Origin: Trichoplax adhaerens | Lineage: Eukaryota; Placozoa; Uniplacotomia; Trichoplacea; Trichoplacidae | NCBI RefSeq assembly: GCF_000150275.1 | Contig: NW_002060944.1 | Coordinates: 8,259,033 to 8,323,032 of the forward strand | Direction: 5' to 3' | DNA length: 64,000 bases | Shown here: one piece after another, positions 14,525 to 27,184 of the stretch | Numbering within the stretch: position 1 is the stretch's first letter | Layout: each line of letters opens with the position of its first letter | Made by a program: the position numbers and the translations under genes | The notes under the pieces: generated by a model | What the model saw: only the letters and a program-made list of their open reading frames with translations | What the model was told of the DNA's origin: nothing | Databases searched by the model: none

Positions 14525-14765
14525 TAATGTACTGTATTTATACAAGTAATTTTGGCTTTAAGTGCTAATATTACTAGCTTTAACACATTTTATACAACTT
14601 TCAATTACATATTCACATAAAACGTCTTATTTTCAATTCAATGATAGCAAATTTGTCTAGCAAGGACTTCAAACTATAATTTCATCTAGTTTCAAGCGTC
14701 GGGAAAGACTTACAGGAGACACCCTCAGAAGTCCAAACCTTTTAACTGGTCATACAATACAGGTC

Positions 14766-14856
14766 ATACTGTACTGTACTTTACAGTACAGTACTACCCT
14801 ACAGTACAGTACAATACTGTACACAACGACAAATTGTACTGTACTGCCCACAGTAC
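14766..14856. repeat. Short GTAC-palindrome cluster
   Basis: A smaller cluster with TACTGTACTGTACTTTACAG, CAGTACAGTACAATACTGTA and TTGTACTGTACTGCC. It is the same word family as the array at 13771-14536 and ends about 145 bp before the TBC1D16 start codon. Confidence 0.8.
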
Positions 14857-14999
14857 GAAGAGCTATAAAATCACTCTCATACCTTCAAGTTCAGTACTGT
14901 AAAAAGCGGCTTCGTCAGACAGAAACGCGACTGTGTAGTAAATAAATTCATCCATTAGTTTACCAGTAATATCTTGGATCTGGACTTCAATCTGCTATC

Positions 15000-17900
15000 A
15001 TGCTATCCTACTTGAGCAATAAATTGGGTAGTAAATCTACTCATAATAAAAATAGCTCAAGGAAAATATCTCCAACTACAGACAATGACGATAAAGTCGA
15101 TCATGAGACAAGTAGGCCCCTATCAGACCCAGGTAACACGGATCAAGTAGTCGATAGTAGCGAGGAGAGTCTTGTCGACGACGATGATCAAGGCGAAATC
15201 ATCTTATGCAAAAATAATGTTCGTGCCCGTTTACCTTATTGCAATGAAGTAGCCAATGGATACTTAACTTTACGCACTTGTTATCATGATAGTCATATCG
15301 TATTTAGGTGGTTGCCCAATGAATTGATGGCAGATACATCACCCGATATTGATCAACAACGTCAAATGGAGAATGATATCAAGCCTATATTTGAAATGGA
15401 TACGCGTTCTATCAAAGCAATTAAGATATTTCTCGATACCGACACCTTGTACTCGGGTCGCCTAGTCTTAAAAAGTATTCAAAATCAATATAAAGTCTTT
15501 CACTTTCAACATGGTGGACTCGATCGATTATGTAAGGTATTCGATGTATGGCACAGCTGTGTAACACTATTATCGTCGTCGCCTGAATTAAATACACGCC
15601 ATTACGATATTTGCACTCCTAATGGAGAAGCCATCAACCTACAAATTCCCAGACGTGACAAGGTCGACTCTCAAGTATGGCGTAATTTATTCGATGGACA
15701 AGGCCGACTTGTTAAAAAGACCCAGTTCAAGGAGGTAAGAATCAATACATGTATTACCATCATTGTACAAGAATTCTCGACCGATATTGATTTTGAAATT
15801 TTCCCAGCGTACCCCCCCTAGTGCTAAATAACAAAGTAGTACTATCAATTACACTACTATACAGTATTGGACAGTGTACTGTACTGGCGACGAATCAATT
15901 AAATCAATAGCACCTACACCATACACGATACTCTCTATTCCGGTATCAAAACATTCAAACTCGAAGGAACAATAAATAAATAAATCGACATCTTGACAAC
16001 ATGGATGCCGTAAGAGTGCTAACAGATCAACAGTGCTTCCATGACAATATACTTCCTAGGAAATGATACACCTTGTGCAATGATTGGCCCGATATCGCAT
16101 CTTGTTGGGACAACTATTCTGATATTAAAGTCATACTACCATCGATACGAGTTCAATCTGCAAAGGTAGTAAATGGTTATTGTACTCCAACTTTACTGAC
16201 CACTACCTATATTAAGAAAAATAGACAATATTTAGTAAGAATAATGTTATTCTTCCTACTGTATAGTCGCTTAATTGTGCTGTAGACTCGAGAATGCCAT
16301 ATACTCTACTGATATAACACTCCTTCGGTTGATTAGACGTCGGAGTGTCGCCGTCGCTATGGATCATTGATGATATTATATCCCTTTCATCGAGTTCATG
16401 TCCACAATGCTGCTTGTCAATAAAATCTTATTAATGTACTATTTCACTTAATTTCTTTCACATTCCCCGTTGATAAATAAAAAAACATAAAAATTAGAAA
16501 ATTCCTCTATCACTAGGATTATAACGTCATAAGAATATAATGAAATTGGCAGATCTAATGATTAATAACTTCTAATCGTTAAGCTTCTGCAGCTGTGTTC
16601 AAAATTCTTCTACAGTGGATTACTCGTAAAGTCAATTTTATTCGACTATAACATGACCTCTACTACCACCCCACACAAAAGCAATATTTAGAAATAGTGT
16701 AAAATTACCTATCATAATATCCCTACGTACATCGTAAGTAATTTCTTTTCTCTGAAAAATACTTCTTTTTACTCTCGGGCTAGAATTCATATCATTTTTA
16801 CCTTGCAAACAATAGATCAATACCGTAAAATTACAGTATTTCTGATCTTTTTTTAGACAATAAAATAATCTAGACATTGTTTATTAAACTCAATAGCTTC
16901 CATCTGCAACGTATAACTTGCTTGACACTATAATTTTACAATTCAATGAGATTTTATCCTGTCTAGCTAATGAAACGTATAGTAAGATAATTCGAGAATG
17001 AATTTTAATTGAAATTATTTTATTGGTAAGAGCAATTTATCACATAGGTTGCACTGCACTTTATGGCCAAAATAACAATAACACATTATTTAGTCCACCT
17101 ACAGTATCTCAGTAATTAAGGATTGCATTTAAGCAGCCGTCGTTAGTTAGTGTATAATTAATATTATATTTATTTATAATAATAGAAATCTTTTTTGTAT
17201 CTTCATGTACGCATCCGTAACCATTTCAATCGACTACTGTCACTATACAATCAGCAATCCTTACTTCACTACGTAAACTTTATGTCAGCAGCCTCTTCCT
17301 ATTAAAATAAATTTAGCTAACGCAACTTGGATAGAATAGTGACATTTTTACGTTGTAAAGTGAATAATGATGTTCTTCCTATAGCTTTATAGCATAATCA
17401 GCTATATAGTATATGCTTACGCCTACACATGTATATGTATGACCGCTTAAACTATCAACTTATTTCTGTACTCATTACTACAATCTATAGTATATCCGAT
17501 ACTTTCAAAAGTGTAACCATCCTTTCATTACATTTGCTAGTATAGTACTATTGCTCATTGCTTTACTGACCGTTTACGTGATTTTATATGTACTATCATC
17601 TACGCTAGAAATGGCTAGTGCTTTAAAAGGAATTATTTGGTCTTAACAATTATTACCTAGATTTACGATTCTTATGTTGCTAATGATTTAAAAAATTTAC
17701 AGGAGTGCTATTGTTATGTTATTTGTTATTATTATCGAACTTTTTATAGATTTTTTACTGTAATAATTAAAAAGTCTATTTTATATTTGCATCTCTAATA
17801 TTAAAGGCTGTGTTTTTTGCTGGTATCGTTGAAGAGATGAGAAAGGAGGTGTGGAAGTTTCTATTAGAATATTATCCATACGATTCGACATTTGAACAAA

Positions 17901-20261
17901 GACAAGAGCTAAAGTTACAACGTACAAAGATTTACAAGAGTATCAATGACAAAAGGTAAAAACTAAAGATAGAATCAGTAAATTACAGTAGCACTAGTGC
18001 CCTACTGATAGAATTAATTAAGCGAATCCTACTCTATTAGAAAATAGCATATTGAAATAATAAGGGCGTTATGATCCCAATAAAATGATTTACTTTTTCA
18101 ATTTTTTTTTATAGTAATGAAAACTTGCTATTTATATGCTCATTAAGATTGTTACTATATTTATTTACTAGCCATAATCAAATGTATATTACATGAAGGG
18201 TATGAGATTGTTTGACCATCACTATTGCGTGCTTTGGAGGTAAAAATAAGCCTTATTTTTATACATCTTAGACAAGGTATCAGCGGTGAAGAGCAGAAAA
18301 CATTCTATCGCAAAGTCGAATGTATTGTTGATAAGGATGTCGTACGTACAGACCGTAGTTCTCAATATTACGCAGGTGCCGATAATCCTCACGTACAAAC
18401 ATTAAGGTTAGCAATCTAGCTTTTAATCAAAATTGATTTCTAATGTGTAATTACTGACATCATTGATTTGCAATTAATTGCAACTCAGGCTACATATGGC
18501 TAGTAAACAATGTAATGTTATTAACAATCTTTAATCTTTGTTATAATGTTACTGTATGAATGAGCAATAGTATTGTTAGAAAAGATATCAGTGATCTAAT
18601 AAAGGCCATCCAAAACTGGCAGAAGCTATCTTCAATACAGACATTTTAGCCAATTAAAATTTTGTGAAAAGCTATCGATTAATGACTAATAAAAACAATG
18701 AATATGTACTTTATGACGGTATGATAAAATCAGGAGATATTTACTAAATAAGCATTACTGATATATTATTACTACTTTCACGTTTTCTAATACAGTAGTG
18801 AGCTTTATTTCGATCATGTGTGGCTACAAGCTTAATATTTCTGTACTCTTATTAAATATTTAGCATGACTACTGTTATCTAAATATCTTATATTACCGAG
18901 CCTGATAGCACTGATAACTGTATTTTTAAATTGTACCCCTAGGAGAATTTTGTTAAATTACGCTATTGATAATCCAGTGGTCGGATACACGCAAGGTATG
19001 TCTGACCTTCTGGCTCCCTTATTAGTTATTATGGATAACGAAATCGATGCTTATTGGTGCTTTATTGGGCTTATGGAAAAGAGTGTTTTTCTCAACACTC
19101 CACAAAATGATATGGAAGAACAGCTTGTATGTAACTTTAGATAACTTTTTTCATTTTATTATAACATCATTCTTATAAAGACCTTTTCATTTCACTTGAA
19201 ACTACGCGCATTAGGGATTGTTACGAGAACTGTTGAGAACGATGTTACCGCATTTTTATGCACATTGCATGAAATTCTTAAATGGTATGGAACTTCTCTT
19301 TTGCCATCGTTGGTTACTGCTATGCTTTAGGAGAGAAGTAGGGGAGTATCAAGCTCAAAGGATTTGGGAAGCTGCTTGGTCTCAACATCATACGTCCTAC
19401 TTTCATCTATTTTTATGTGCTGCTGCTATCTCAGTATATGGAGATACTGTAATTGAAAAAGATTTATCCCCAGATCTTACTCTTCTTCATTTTACTTCTA
19501 TTCAAGAAATGGATGGTAACTTATTGTTGCGTAGGGCGCATGAATTATTGTATGATTTCCTTGTACAAGATATTATTCCATGCACGCTGATGAAAATATT
19601 ATCTGATTCGGGTGAGTGGGACTCGCCTCCAACACCAACCATATACTGTAAATGTGATGGATTTCACCCTACTTCTGGAATTCCAACTCTTTTGGATGTG
19701 GTACATAGTCGCTCTAAGCAAGACGATGAAGTTAACGAAAATGACGATAAGAAGTCACTTATAGAAAATGTTGCTGAACTAGCTCCACCGACTGATGGCC
19801 TTGTACAACTTGAATTGAAATCGTCTGAAGATGATATTAAAGGTGATATCAAAGAAACAACAGAAACTAATATATTTCGAGAAGTTATAGATAAAAAGCG
19901 TGCCGATGACAGTTTGAGTAATGATGAAACCGAGACTACAGATACTGATCGTAGGCAGACTGAGACTATGGAGGTTGGAGAAAAATCTGAAGAAGATGTA
20001 AAAGATATCTCCGATAACTATATTCCTAGTAGTAGTAACAGTTCAAATATGCCTTCTGCGGCAATTGAGAATGCAAATCGAGTGAGCAGCGATGCAGAAG
20101 AAACGCAAATGGAAGATAGCAAGATATTATTAGTAGAGGATAGACCATCGCCATCGGAAGATAATGATTCATGCAAAGTTAACGATACTGTTTTGTCGAT
20201 GGAGGCCGAAGATTCAACGAAAGAATCTCAGCAAGATGTAGAAAATGCTTCGGAAAAGTGA
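15000..20261 (+). CDS. TBC1D16: TBC1D16, Rab GTPase-activating protein, 5 exons
   Basis: Exons 15000-15734, 17807-17955, 18272-18406, 18943-19126, 19215-20261; phases agree and give 749 residues, close to the 767 of human TBC1D16. The N-terminal block GEIILCKNNV (about 66-75) and the FHFQHGGLD block match the family-specific N-terminus. The TBC domain spans roughly 255-520. It carries the arginine finger (D317-V-V-R320) and the glutamine finger (Y355-T-Q357-G), so both catalytic residues are present and it should be an active GAP. Family knowledge: human TBC1D16 acts on Rab4A in endocytic recycling. The start ATG at 15000 opens directly into MLSYLSNKLG, with no better upstream ATG seen. The C-terminal tail (about 560-749) is long, acidic and Ser/Thr-rich and unlike vertebrate tails. 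Intron 1 is 2.07 kb. Confidence 0.95.
15735..17806 (+). other. TBC1D16: TBC1D16 intron 1 (2.07 kb)
   Basis: Bounded by GAG|GTAAGA and ATTAAAG|GCT. Flanking residues (FKE and AVFFAGI) are adjacent in the family, so no exon is missing. It contains a small GTAC word cluster near 15872-15888 and no convincing nested gene. Confidence 0.75.
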
Positions 20262-23200
20262 TCTCCTGATACTGATCCTTCATCGATCTATTGATTGGAA
20301 TGTGAGGACAAATACAGCATATAGTAATGATTGTAAATTTCTTTAAGTTTCGAGTATTCAGTTTTGGTTGTAGTCAATGGCATCGCCACTTTTGACCATG
20401 ACTGTATTGTCGTAAGTGATAAAGAGTATTTCTGATCAAGAAAACGTTATGATAGTAAGCTGAAACAAGTCCTTAAACGTTAAAATTGATCATAAAAATT
20501 GGCTGCAATATAAATTGAAAGCTCAAATTATACTAATAATAGGATACAGCATTATATCAGAATCCACATGAATTACATAAAATTATAACTATTAACTCTA
20601 AAAATGAGCTTAGTATAACAATTAGAATAGTATTCTCAAAAGCGTATGATATATATATACTTAATATCAATGTAGAAGATAATAATATATAAATATATAC
20701 GAGTATGTACATTATAAATATACTAAATAACACAATTATAACTGTCATCGTCGAGTTTTTTATGTCCAGCTTGATGAAGATCGGCTACAATTCTATTTGT
20801 TACTGTATATCACAAACTATTGTTGCACTATTTTTTACGTTATTCCTGAAGCAGAAATTAGAGATGATCTAATATTACGTTATACACGTATCATAGATGA
20901 TGTTACGATTGGTTTGAATGAACGCTATTTTACATTCCAGAAAAATTATCGATAAACCAGCTAAGTTAAATAATTGTTAAGTCAATAATGAGATTTCATA
21001 CAGGATAACACGAACGGATGTAAACTTTCTGTAATTACGGTATAACATCTCTTGCCAATTGGGAATAGTCTGACGAAACAATCTAATTTTAAGATTTGTG
21101 TTGACTTAAACGGGAGAAATTTAAAAGATTGTCTTTCAATTATGCAATATAATATACATAATACTGATATCGGCTTATATATCAGGATTTTGATGTTCTT
21201 ATTTATCAATCTTTACCATAGAGGTAAGGTCTTTCTTTATATTCTATAAATTTTTACGATTCGAATAGAGGTTTTTCACCTTTCCGTCGACATTATCATT
21301 TCAAAGGATATTATGATGTTCCAAAAGTCTTATACGATTGCGACGGTACAAAAGCGATATTTTAAGTAATATATTATCGAAAGTGTGTATAAATTAATAA
21401 AGATCTTACAACACTATGAAATTCAAAGTAAGTCATTACTTCCTTGGATACACTGTACGCGTTTGCTTTATTTTGAAGTGATCAATGAAAAATTAGTGGT
21501 GAGATTGTGAGTACATACGTGGAGTAATGCAATAGTTGTCATTGCATTCTTGATTAACTGTAAGTGATCATCGACTGCTAAAACTCGGGAAGAAGCCCTA
21601 GTTCATTACATACGTAGAACTATTAGAATGTCTTGAAATGCGTTATATAATGTAATGATAGCAATATAACTTGTACAGTATGTTTGGTCTTAGTTATCGA
21701 GTTCAGTATAGCACGGCACTTCCGTACTTATACCTACTGGCCAGACGCAGTACGTCGAACTGGACATAGGGACTTCTCAACTAATTTCGGTACTTCCGTA
21801 CTTATACCTACTGGCCAGACGCTGTACGTCGAACTGGACATAGGGACTTCTCAACTAATTTCTTATCCCCTTCCACCCTCCCCGAACGTCCCGTGATATA
21901 TCACAGTATGCGTATAGTTTAAGCAGCTAGAACTGAATATAGAGTTTTATTGTTGGCCTGTAGTCTTCGAAACTATCCTCAACCGGATACATAACAGTAA
22001 GTTTTGGCAATTTAGTGGTAGAGGAATTAATGTGCGTACCTTGACCAATTAGTGCGTTAGAAATATAGAAAAATTTAAGGCGTAGTGTTAGATGCCCATC
22101 ATAAAGGTACATAGAATGGAAATCCTACTTTGAATACGTCTACTTGTAAGTCAACACTGAAAAATATATTATTTTTCGATCCTTTTCTTTCCTGACGGCT
22201 CTGTCTTCACTTTCTGCAAATCTGCATACTGTACTGGACAGTACGTGGATATAATAACCTAATCGTATTAAATTGGTCTGTAATTTAGATCCTAGCATTT
22301 ACTGTTCCATAATTTCGGTAGAGACAGAACACGTAATGATGTGAACGGGTAAAATCATATAGCAATAACCTTGTTGAAGGGCCTGATTTTTCCTCTACTG
22401 GTTATCCCTAATTTGCAAATTACCATCAAATATGCCATACATCTGTTATGTTAACTATAAAGATGGATATCATACACGTCCTATTCTACTTCACAGTTTT
22501 ATTTCTCAAGGGATGTTATGGCAAGTCACAGTCAAAGATGTTAGAGTACTTTTAGGTGCAAGGATAGTGTGGGCTATTGGTAGATAAACTGTATTACAGT
22601 ATCGTTAGCAGCAGCTTTCAGTGAGAAGAAAGATGGCTCGGTAGGCGGCATCAGCAAGTCCTAGAGTCTGAATGGCCTACAGTACAGTGAGGATAGCATG
22701 TCAGGAATTAACAAAAAACATTTGATAAGCATGTTTATCAATATGTTGAGAAGAAGGACACAAAGACTGATTCCTTCCGGAGGAATTTACTCTGAGACTG
22801 GGTATGCGTTGCGTTATCTACTATGACAACTGTAAAATTTAACAATAATTATTGAGTAATAAACTGATTTATCCGCTACAACCGGAAATGACTTATTGAG
22901 GACTGTCTTAGAATAGGGATCGAATAGCTCTTGTTGCAGCAGGATAGTGATAGGAAAAATAAAAGAGTCTTTTTTTGTAATCAGTATTGTAATAAAGGTG
23001 ACTCTGCAGGCGGAGTGTCGTAAGTTTAGCATTAACATTGAATTTCTAGAAGTTAGTATCAGAATTACCCATATGCACCACAGTACTGTAGAGGAAACAA
23101 TTTCTACTGGCTGGATTATGAAATTGAATTAAGTTTTGTTATAATCGAATTAACTAAATTTCGACAAAAGCAATCATCGATTTTTTTGGTGCCCCAGTTT

Positions 23201-23841
23201 ATATTCTAATGTATAATGTTAAATTCAGTCTTATAACGTATAAAAGCAAGCCATATGACATAGCAGATCTTCAGTACAATTTAACCAGAGTAACAATACG
23301 CGTAGAATACTACATAAGTAATTTGTTAAATATAGATCATGCAAAGACAAGGATTCTACAGTATCATAGTAGCTTAACAATTGATGATATCTCAACGCTG
23401 CATTTTGTTTATGTTTTCATCCATTTCTAGACGGTAAATCTATGGATTAGCTAAAATATACTAGAGATTATTAAAGCCGATCCTGAATATTTAGTGACAC
23501 TGCTTTCCTTGCTAGTAACTTTAGCGTCTGATATTTATAGTAAACATCGTCAACCTTCCGTTGTTGTATTATACGCTTTGGACTACATTACAATTTAAAT
23601 TAGATTGGTAAATTGATAATTGCTGAAATTACTAAAAGTTATTAAAGCCAACCCTCGCTGATCAATATTACTGCCGTTCTATTAGGTACTTGTAGCGCCT
23701 TAGTTTAAGAGTACTTGGTAAGAGCATCAACGCTTAAATAACTAAATCATTAGTAGATTGGCGTTTATACTGTGCCCCGGCACTGATTGAAAATCATTCG
23801 GAACAAGAGAGAAATCACATCCTGCAACTTAAGCTATTGCC
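20262..23841. other. Spacer between TBC1D16 and the TPMT-like gene
   Basis: About 3.6 kb of AT-rich DNA without a recognisable gene. It contains a 74-bp tandem duplication (21718-21862), two GTAC words near 22228-22246 and 22678-22690, and two weakly similar stretches with ATTAAAGCC at about 23470 and 23640. A possible AATAAA for TBC1D16 is at 21396-21401, which is far from its stop. Confidence 0.6.
21718..21862. repeat. Two-copy tandem repeat, 71-bp unit, 74-bp period
   Basis: Copy 1 is 21718-21788 and copy 2 is 21792-21862, separated by three bases. The units start ACTTCCGTACTTATACC and end CTCAACTAATTTC. I see a single difference (GACGCAGTACG versus GACGCTGTACG). The period is not a multiple of three, so this is unlikely to be a coding repeat; the near-identity suggests recent duplication. 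Confidence 0.95.
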
Positions 23842-24564
23842 ATGAGTTTAACGTATAAAGATTACGTTGCTTTGGGAAATGATACAGTCGAAGATTGGGC
23901 ATCTTATTGGGCCGAAGGCGACACAAACTGGGTAAGCGATAAGTGTAATCCTTGTTTAATCAAATATTATCAATCCTGTTTGGCTTGTGATCAACCATCG
24001 ACAATTTTCGTACCATTATGTGGTAAAACTCAAGATATGCTTTGGTTAGCTAGAAATGGTAATCGAGTGATTGGTGTTGAAATGGTGCCACAGCCATGCA
24101 TTGATTTTTTTAGCGAAAATAACATTGACTATTGTGTTGAAAAATTGCAAGGTATTGGTGATGGCAAAGTATATCGAAGTCAAGCCGATGGCTTGGACAT
24201 TACTATTTACAATTTCAATTTCTATGAATTGACGGCAGAGTTACTAGGTTGTCAATGTAATCGCTTTTGGGATATTGGCGCTTTGATTGCCCTTAACCCA
24301 GAACAGCATTCAAAATATATCCAACAATTAATGTCATTGTTGACTCCTGATGCACAAGGAATATTATTTACGGTAGAATTCGATATCAATCAACGTCCTG
24401 ATGTAGCGTCGCCATTTTGTGTACCTGAAAATCGAGTTCATGAAGTCTTATCACCCGTTGCTAGTGTGAAACTTCTAGAATCGATAGATACGCCTTATTC
24501 TTGGTATGGCCACTTAAATTTAAACTCTATGGATGGCAAATTTTACTTTCTGAAACGTAAATAA
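23842..24564 (+). CDS. TPMT: Thiopurine S-methyltransferase-like enzyme, intronless
   Basis: A single 240-residue open frame with its ATG in a good context (TTGCCATGA). Family marks: Trp residues 19, 23 and 30 near the N-terminus; the SAM-binding motif VPLCGKT at 57-63 followed by DMLWLA and VIGVE (76-80); DIGALIALNP at 144-153; and YSWYGHLNL near the C-terminus. Length is typical (human TPMT is 245). The reaction expected from the family is SAM-dependent methyl transfer to a thiol or related soft nucleophile in the cytosol. In the usual DRGAL signature the Arg, implicated in substrate contact in mammals, is Ile145 here, so the substrate may differ. It is the only confident gene here without introns, which could mean bacterial transfer or retroposition. 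Orthology to vertebrate TPMT is not established. Confidence 0.9.
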   Translation: MSLTYKDYVALGNDTVEDWASYWAEGDTNWVSDKCNPCLIKYYQSCLACDQPSTIFVPLCGKTQDMLWLARNGNRVIGVEMVPQPCIDFFSENNIDYCVEKLQGIGDGKVYRSQADGLDITIYNFNFYELTAELLGCQCNRFWDIGALIALNPEQHSKYIQQLMSLLTPDAQGILFTVEFDINQRPDVASPFCVPENRVHEVLSPVASVKLLESIDTPYSWYGHLNLNSMDGKFYFLKRK

Positions 24565-25688
24565 TCTGGTGACGATCAAAAATTCATTTAGCTGGTGTTT
24601 ACTACGATTATTTTACGCTATTGGCTAAGTGATTGTGCCGACCATTACGTTTTCTTTCCTGATTTCCACTTGATTGCAGTATACCAAAGTATAAAATTGC
24701 CCACTTTTCATGCAAAATTAGTGACGAATGACGATTGCAATGATAAAAATGAATAACAAGAACCTATCTATAGCCATGATAGTTATGGTTAGTTGAGGGA
24801 TTGATTGCAGCGAAATTGTATAAACGATTTTCTGACGCTCGTAATGGCTGCTTGCAATTCTTGTATAGGCAAGATTACATTTGTTCAAACATTTCCAACC
24901 AGCAAACTATTCCTCTTTACTATATATGCTATACTTATTCTGCAGACGATGCTAACCAAATATAACGTATTATGATTCTTGTTAAGCAGACTAACGGCTT
25001 ATTTACCTAAGGTGATGAATTATTTGTTCCAAGTCTTGCAGTCTGTAGCTGTTCATGATGTGGGATTCAATCGCACGTAAACATTGCAATTTTTGATGCA
25101 TTACCTTCCTTAAACGACGCATATTACTCCAGATAATTCGCACGAATTGCAATATTGTAACACTGTGATAATTGGCACATCTTAACTAGAAGTATATAGT
25201 ATCATCAATACTATAGTATATCCCAATTACTTAATATTCATTGACCATGATGTTGTGAACTACCGTATTGAATTAATTAAAATACAACTATTTATATCTA
25301 TTTTATTTTAGAGTGATATTATAATAATGATTTCCACCAATATCTTGTGTTCATTGATGTTCTCATTTAAAAGTCATATTCGATCTCGATTAATCGAACA
25401 AACTGCATTAGAAAACATTTGTAACTTCTGCATCTGTAAATAAATTCAGCACACAAAACGATTACTTTTATTAAAATGCATCCATAACACTGCAGCATCG
25501 GATTGAAGGCATTTACATGGTGTACTACCATCAATGACTAGATTTATTTAGTAATCTGTAGTGCCGCATTTGCCATTTGCTCTGCTCAAGTCAAGTCAAA
25601 TTTAAAGCCATTCCCATGAGTAAAATCGGCTAATATTAGATTAGATAGGTTACACTAGAGTCATCTGGTTGTATTCTTGACTTCATAT

Positions 25689-25730
25689 GTACAGTACAGT
25701 ACAGTCCGTACAGTATACTGTACTGTACAT
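25689..25730. repeat. GTAC-palindrome cluster
   Basis: Contains GTACAGTACAGTACAG followed by GTACAGTATACTGTACTGTA, forming a near-perfect inverted repeat. Same word family as the 13771-14536 array. Confidence 0.85.
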
Positions 25731-26014
25731 GGATAGGAAACTTTACTCGGACGGTCGGACATTTCGGTCCCATTCATAGTCATTAAGCCGCGGCTCGATT
25801 TCATTATTGGCTTCTTTTTCTAAATAAAGTAATATTATATTGAAATCTATTGTATTTTACTAAGTTCTGCTAGAAAGCAGCCCTATCAAGTCATGAATGT
25901 TTCTTGAATGAGTAGAAGCAATTAAAAAATAGACATAGAAGATTCATACTGATAGTAAGCAAGTCATTTTTCGATGTGTTTGGTCGAATATGCAAAGCAT
26001 CTGAATAAGAGTAT

Positions 26015-26200
26015 ACGTTACAGTGTACAGTAATAGAGTATGGTATGGTATATACTGTACACGACAGTATTTGATATAAAATAAGTCTGTCTGTCCGAGA
26101 GTTTCGCCGTACCATGATAGAACTTGTCAGAAAGAATGACACAGTGTACAGTCCAATACACGACAGATTATACTGTACCGTACAGTACTGTACACTGTGC
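26015..26200. repeat. Dispersed GTAC-palindrome words
   Basis: Several words in about 190 bp: TTACAGTGTACAGTAA, ATATACTGTACACGACAG, ACACAGTGTACAGTCC and TACTGTACCGTACAGTACTG, with a unique linker between. Confidence 0.8.
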
Positions 26201-27184
26201 ATCTCTTTCCATTTTTCAAAAAATGCGCCGTGAATGAAGAACAATAGCAAAGGATCAACTACGCAGGCGTTATTTTCTGCAGCCAATAAACGATCTCCAA
26301 CGGTAAATTATTCGGTACATTTAATTTTTCAAAGTGGAAATTGAAATTCCCTATGCAAGTCACCCTCGGTAACATCAATTACTGTAGACAACTTGAGGCG
26401 TTGCAACGTTCGACATTTCAACGTTTCAACCGTTTCATTTCAAACGTCCAATAGGAGTGCAGTAGAGGATGGTGCGCATGTATGCCATTTCAATGAAGTT
26501 TAAAACTGGCATTGACAAGTTGCAAAACTGACTACTCTCAAACTTCAGTACTGAACATACATCGTAGTTACGGTAAGCCAATGTTCCATATAGACTGTCA
26601 TATACGTCTAGCAGCTTATTGTCTAGAGTTCATTTGTAAACTACCCTACTGTACAAGTTTGTACATATCTTGTATACACTTTTAGTAGCTAGAATTAAAC
26701 TGTCATTTAAAGTAAAAGTTCGCCATTAGACTTTGGTGCTTACTAGCTAGCGCACTTTACAACACATTGGGTCGATCAAGCTCAAATCTTATACACTTAT
26801 TTTAAATTAATCTCTTATTATTCAATTGAAACGGTAGTGATTACTAGTTCTATTCTATTACGTACTGACTACTACAGGACGTCAACTCTGGATATCGGTT
26901 AGAACAGTCGTTTTGCCTCAACGTGCTTCTATTTCAAAACTTTGGCGTATTTTCAAATTGCAAATATTATTACCAAGGCACAACATCCAGTAAGTAGCAT
27001 GATGAGTGGATATCAATTGGTAGACTACATTCAAAGTAGTTGTTGTAACTCATTACAGTGTTGTAGTAGGATAAATACAGTGATAAGATCAAGAAGAAAT
27101 TGTTGTAACCTTTTTATCCGTTAACTGCTAGACTTGAATCTCGACTGCTTTAGTATATCATTTCATAGAAATTATTCTCCGCTC

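Larger units (their letters stand above)
13771..14536. repeat. Dense array of GTAC-rich palindromic repeats
   Basis: About 770 bp built mostly from overlapping short words such as TACTGTAC, GTACAGTAC, ACTGTACACTGTACAC and their reverse complements, so both strands look alike and extensive hairpins are possible. Unique linkers are interspersed. Two linker segments recur: TAATGAGAATTATGAGAGCA at 14044-14065 and 14276-14297, and a longer block at 13898-14014 and 14419-14524. The spacing is irregular, which excludes a CRISPR array. Long open frames here (plus 13594-14046, minus 14136-14507) are translations of the repeat and are not genes. Confidence 0.9.
11651..14999. other. Spacer between divergent HID1 and TBC1D16
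   Basis: Holds the presumed first exon and promoter of HID1 (not located) and the TBC1D16 promoter. The right half, 13771-14856, is dominated by GTAC-rich palindromic repeats. From 11651 to 13770 I see only AT-rich unique DNA with a run of 14 A near 13331. Confidence 0.55.
24565..27184. other. Spacer downstream of the TPMT-like gene
   Basis: No gene recognised. It holds GTAC-palindrome clusters at 25689-25730 and 26015-26200. The minus-strand open frame at 25891-26286 overlaps the second cluster and does not look like a real protein. Confidence 0.6.

Noticed and set aside
13771-14536. CRISPR-like array
   Set aside because: Repeat words overlap, have no constant spacer length, and lie in an animal intergenic region with no cas genes.
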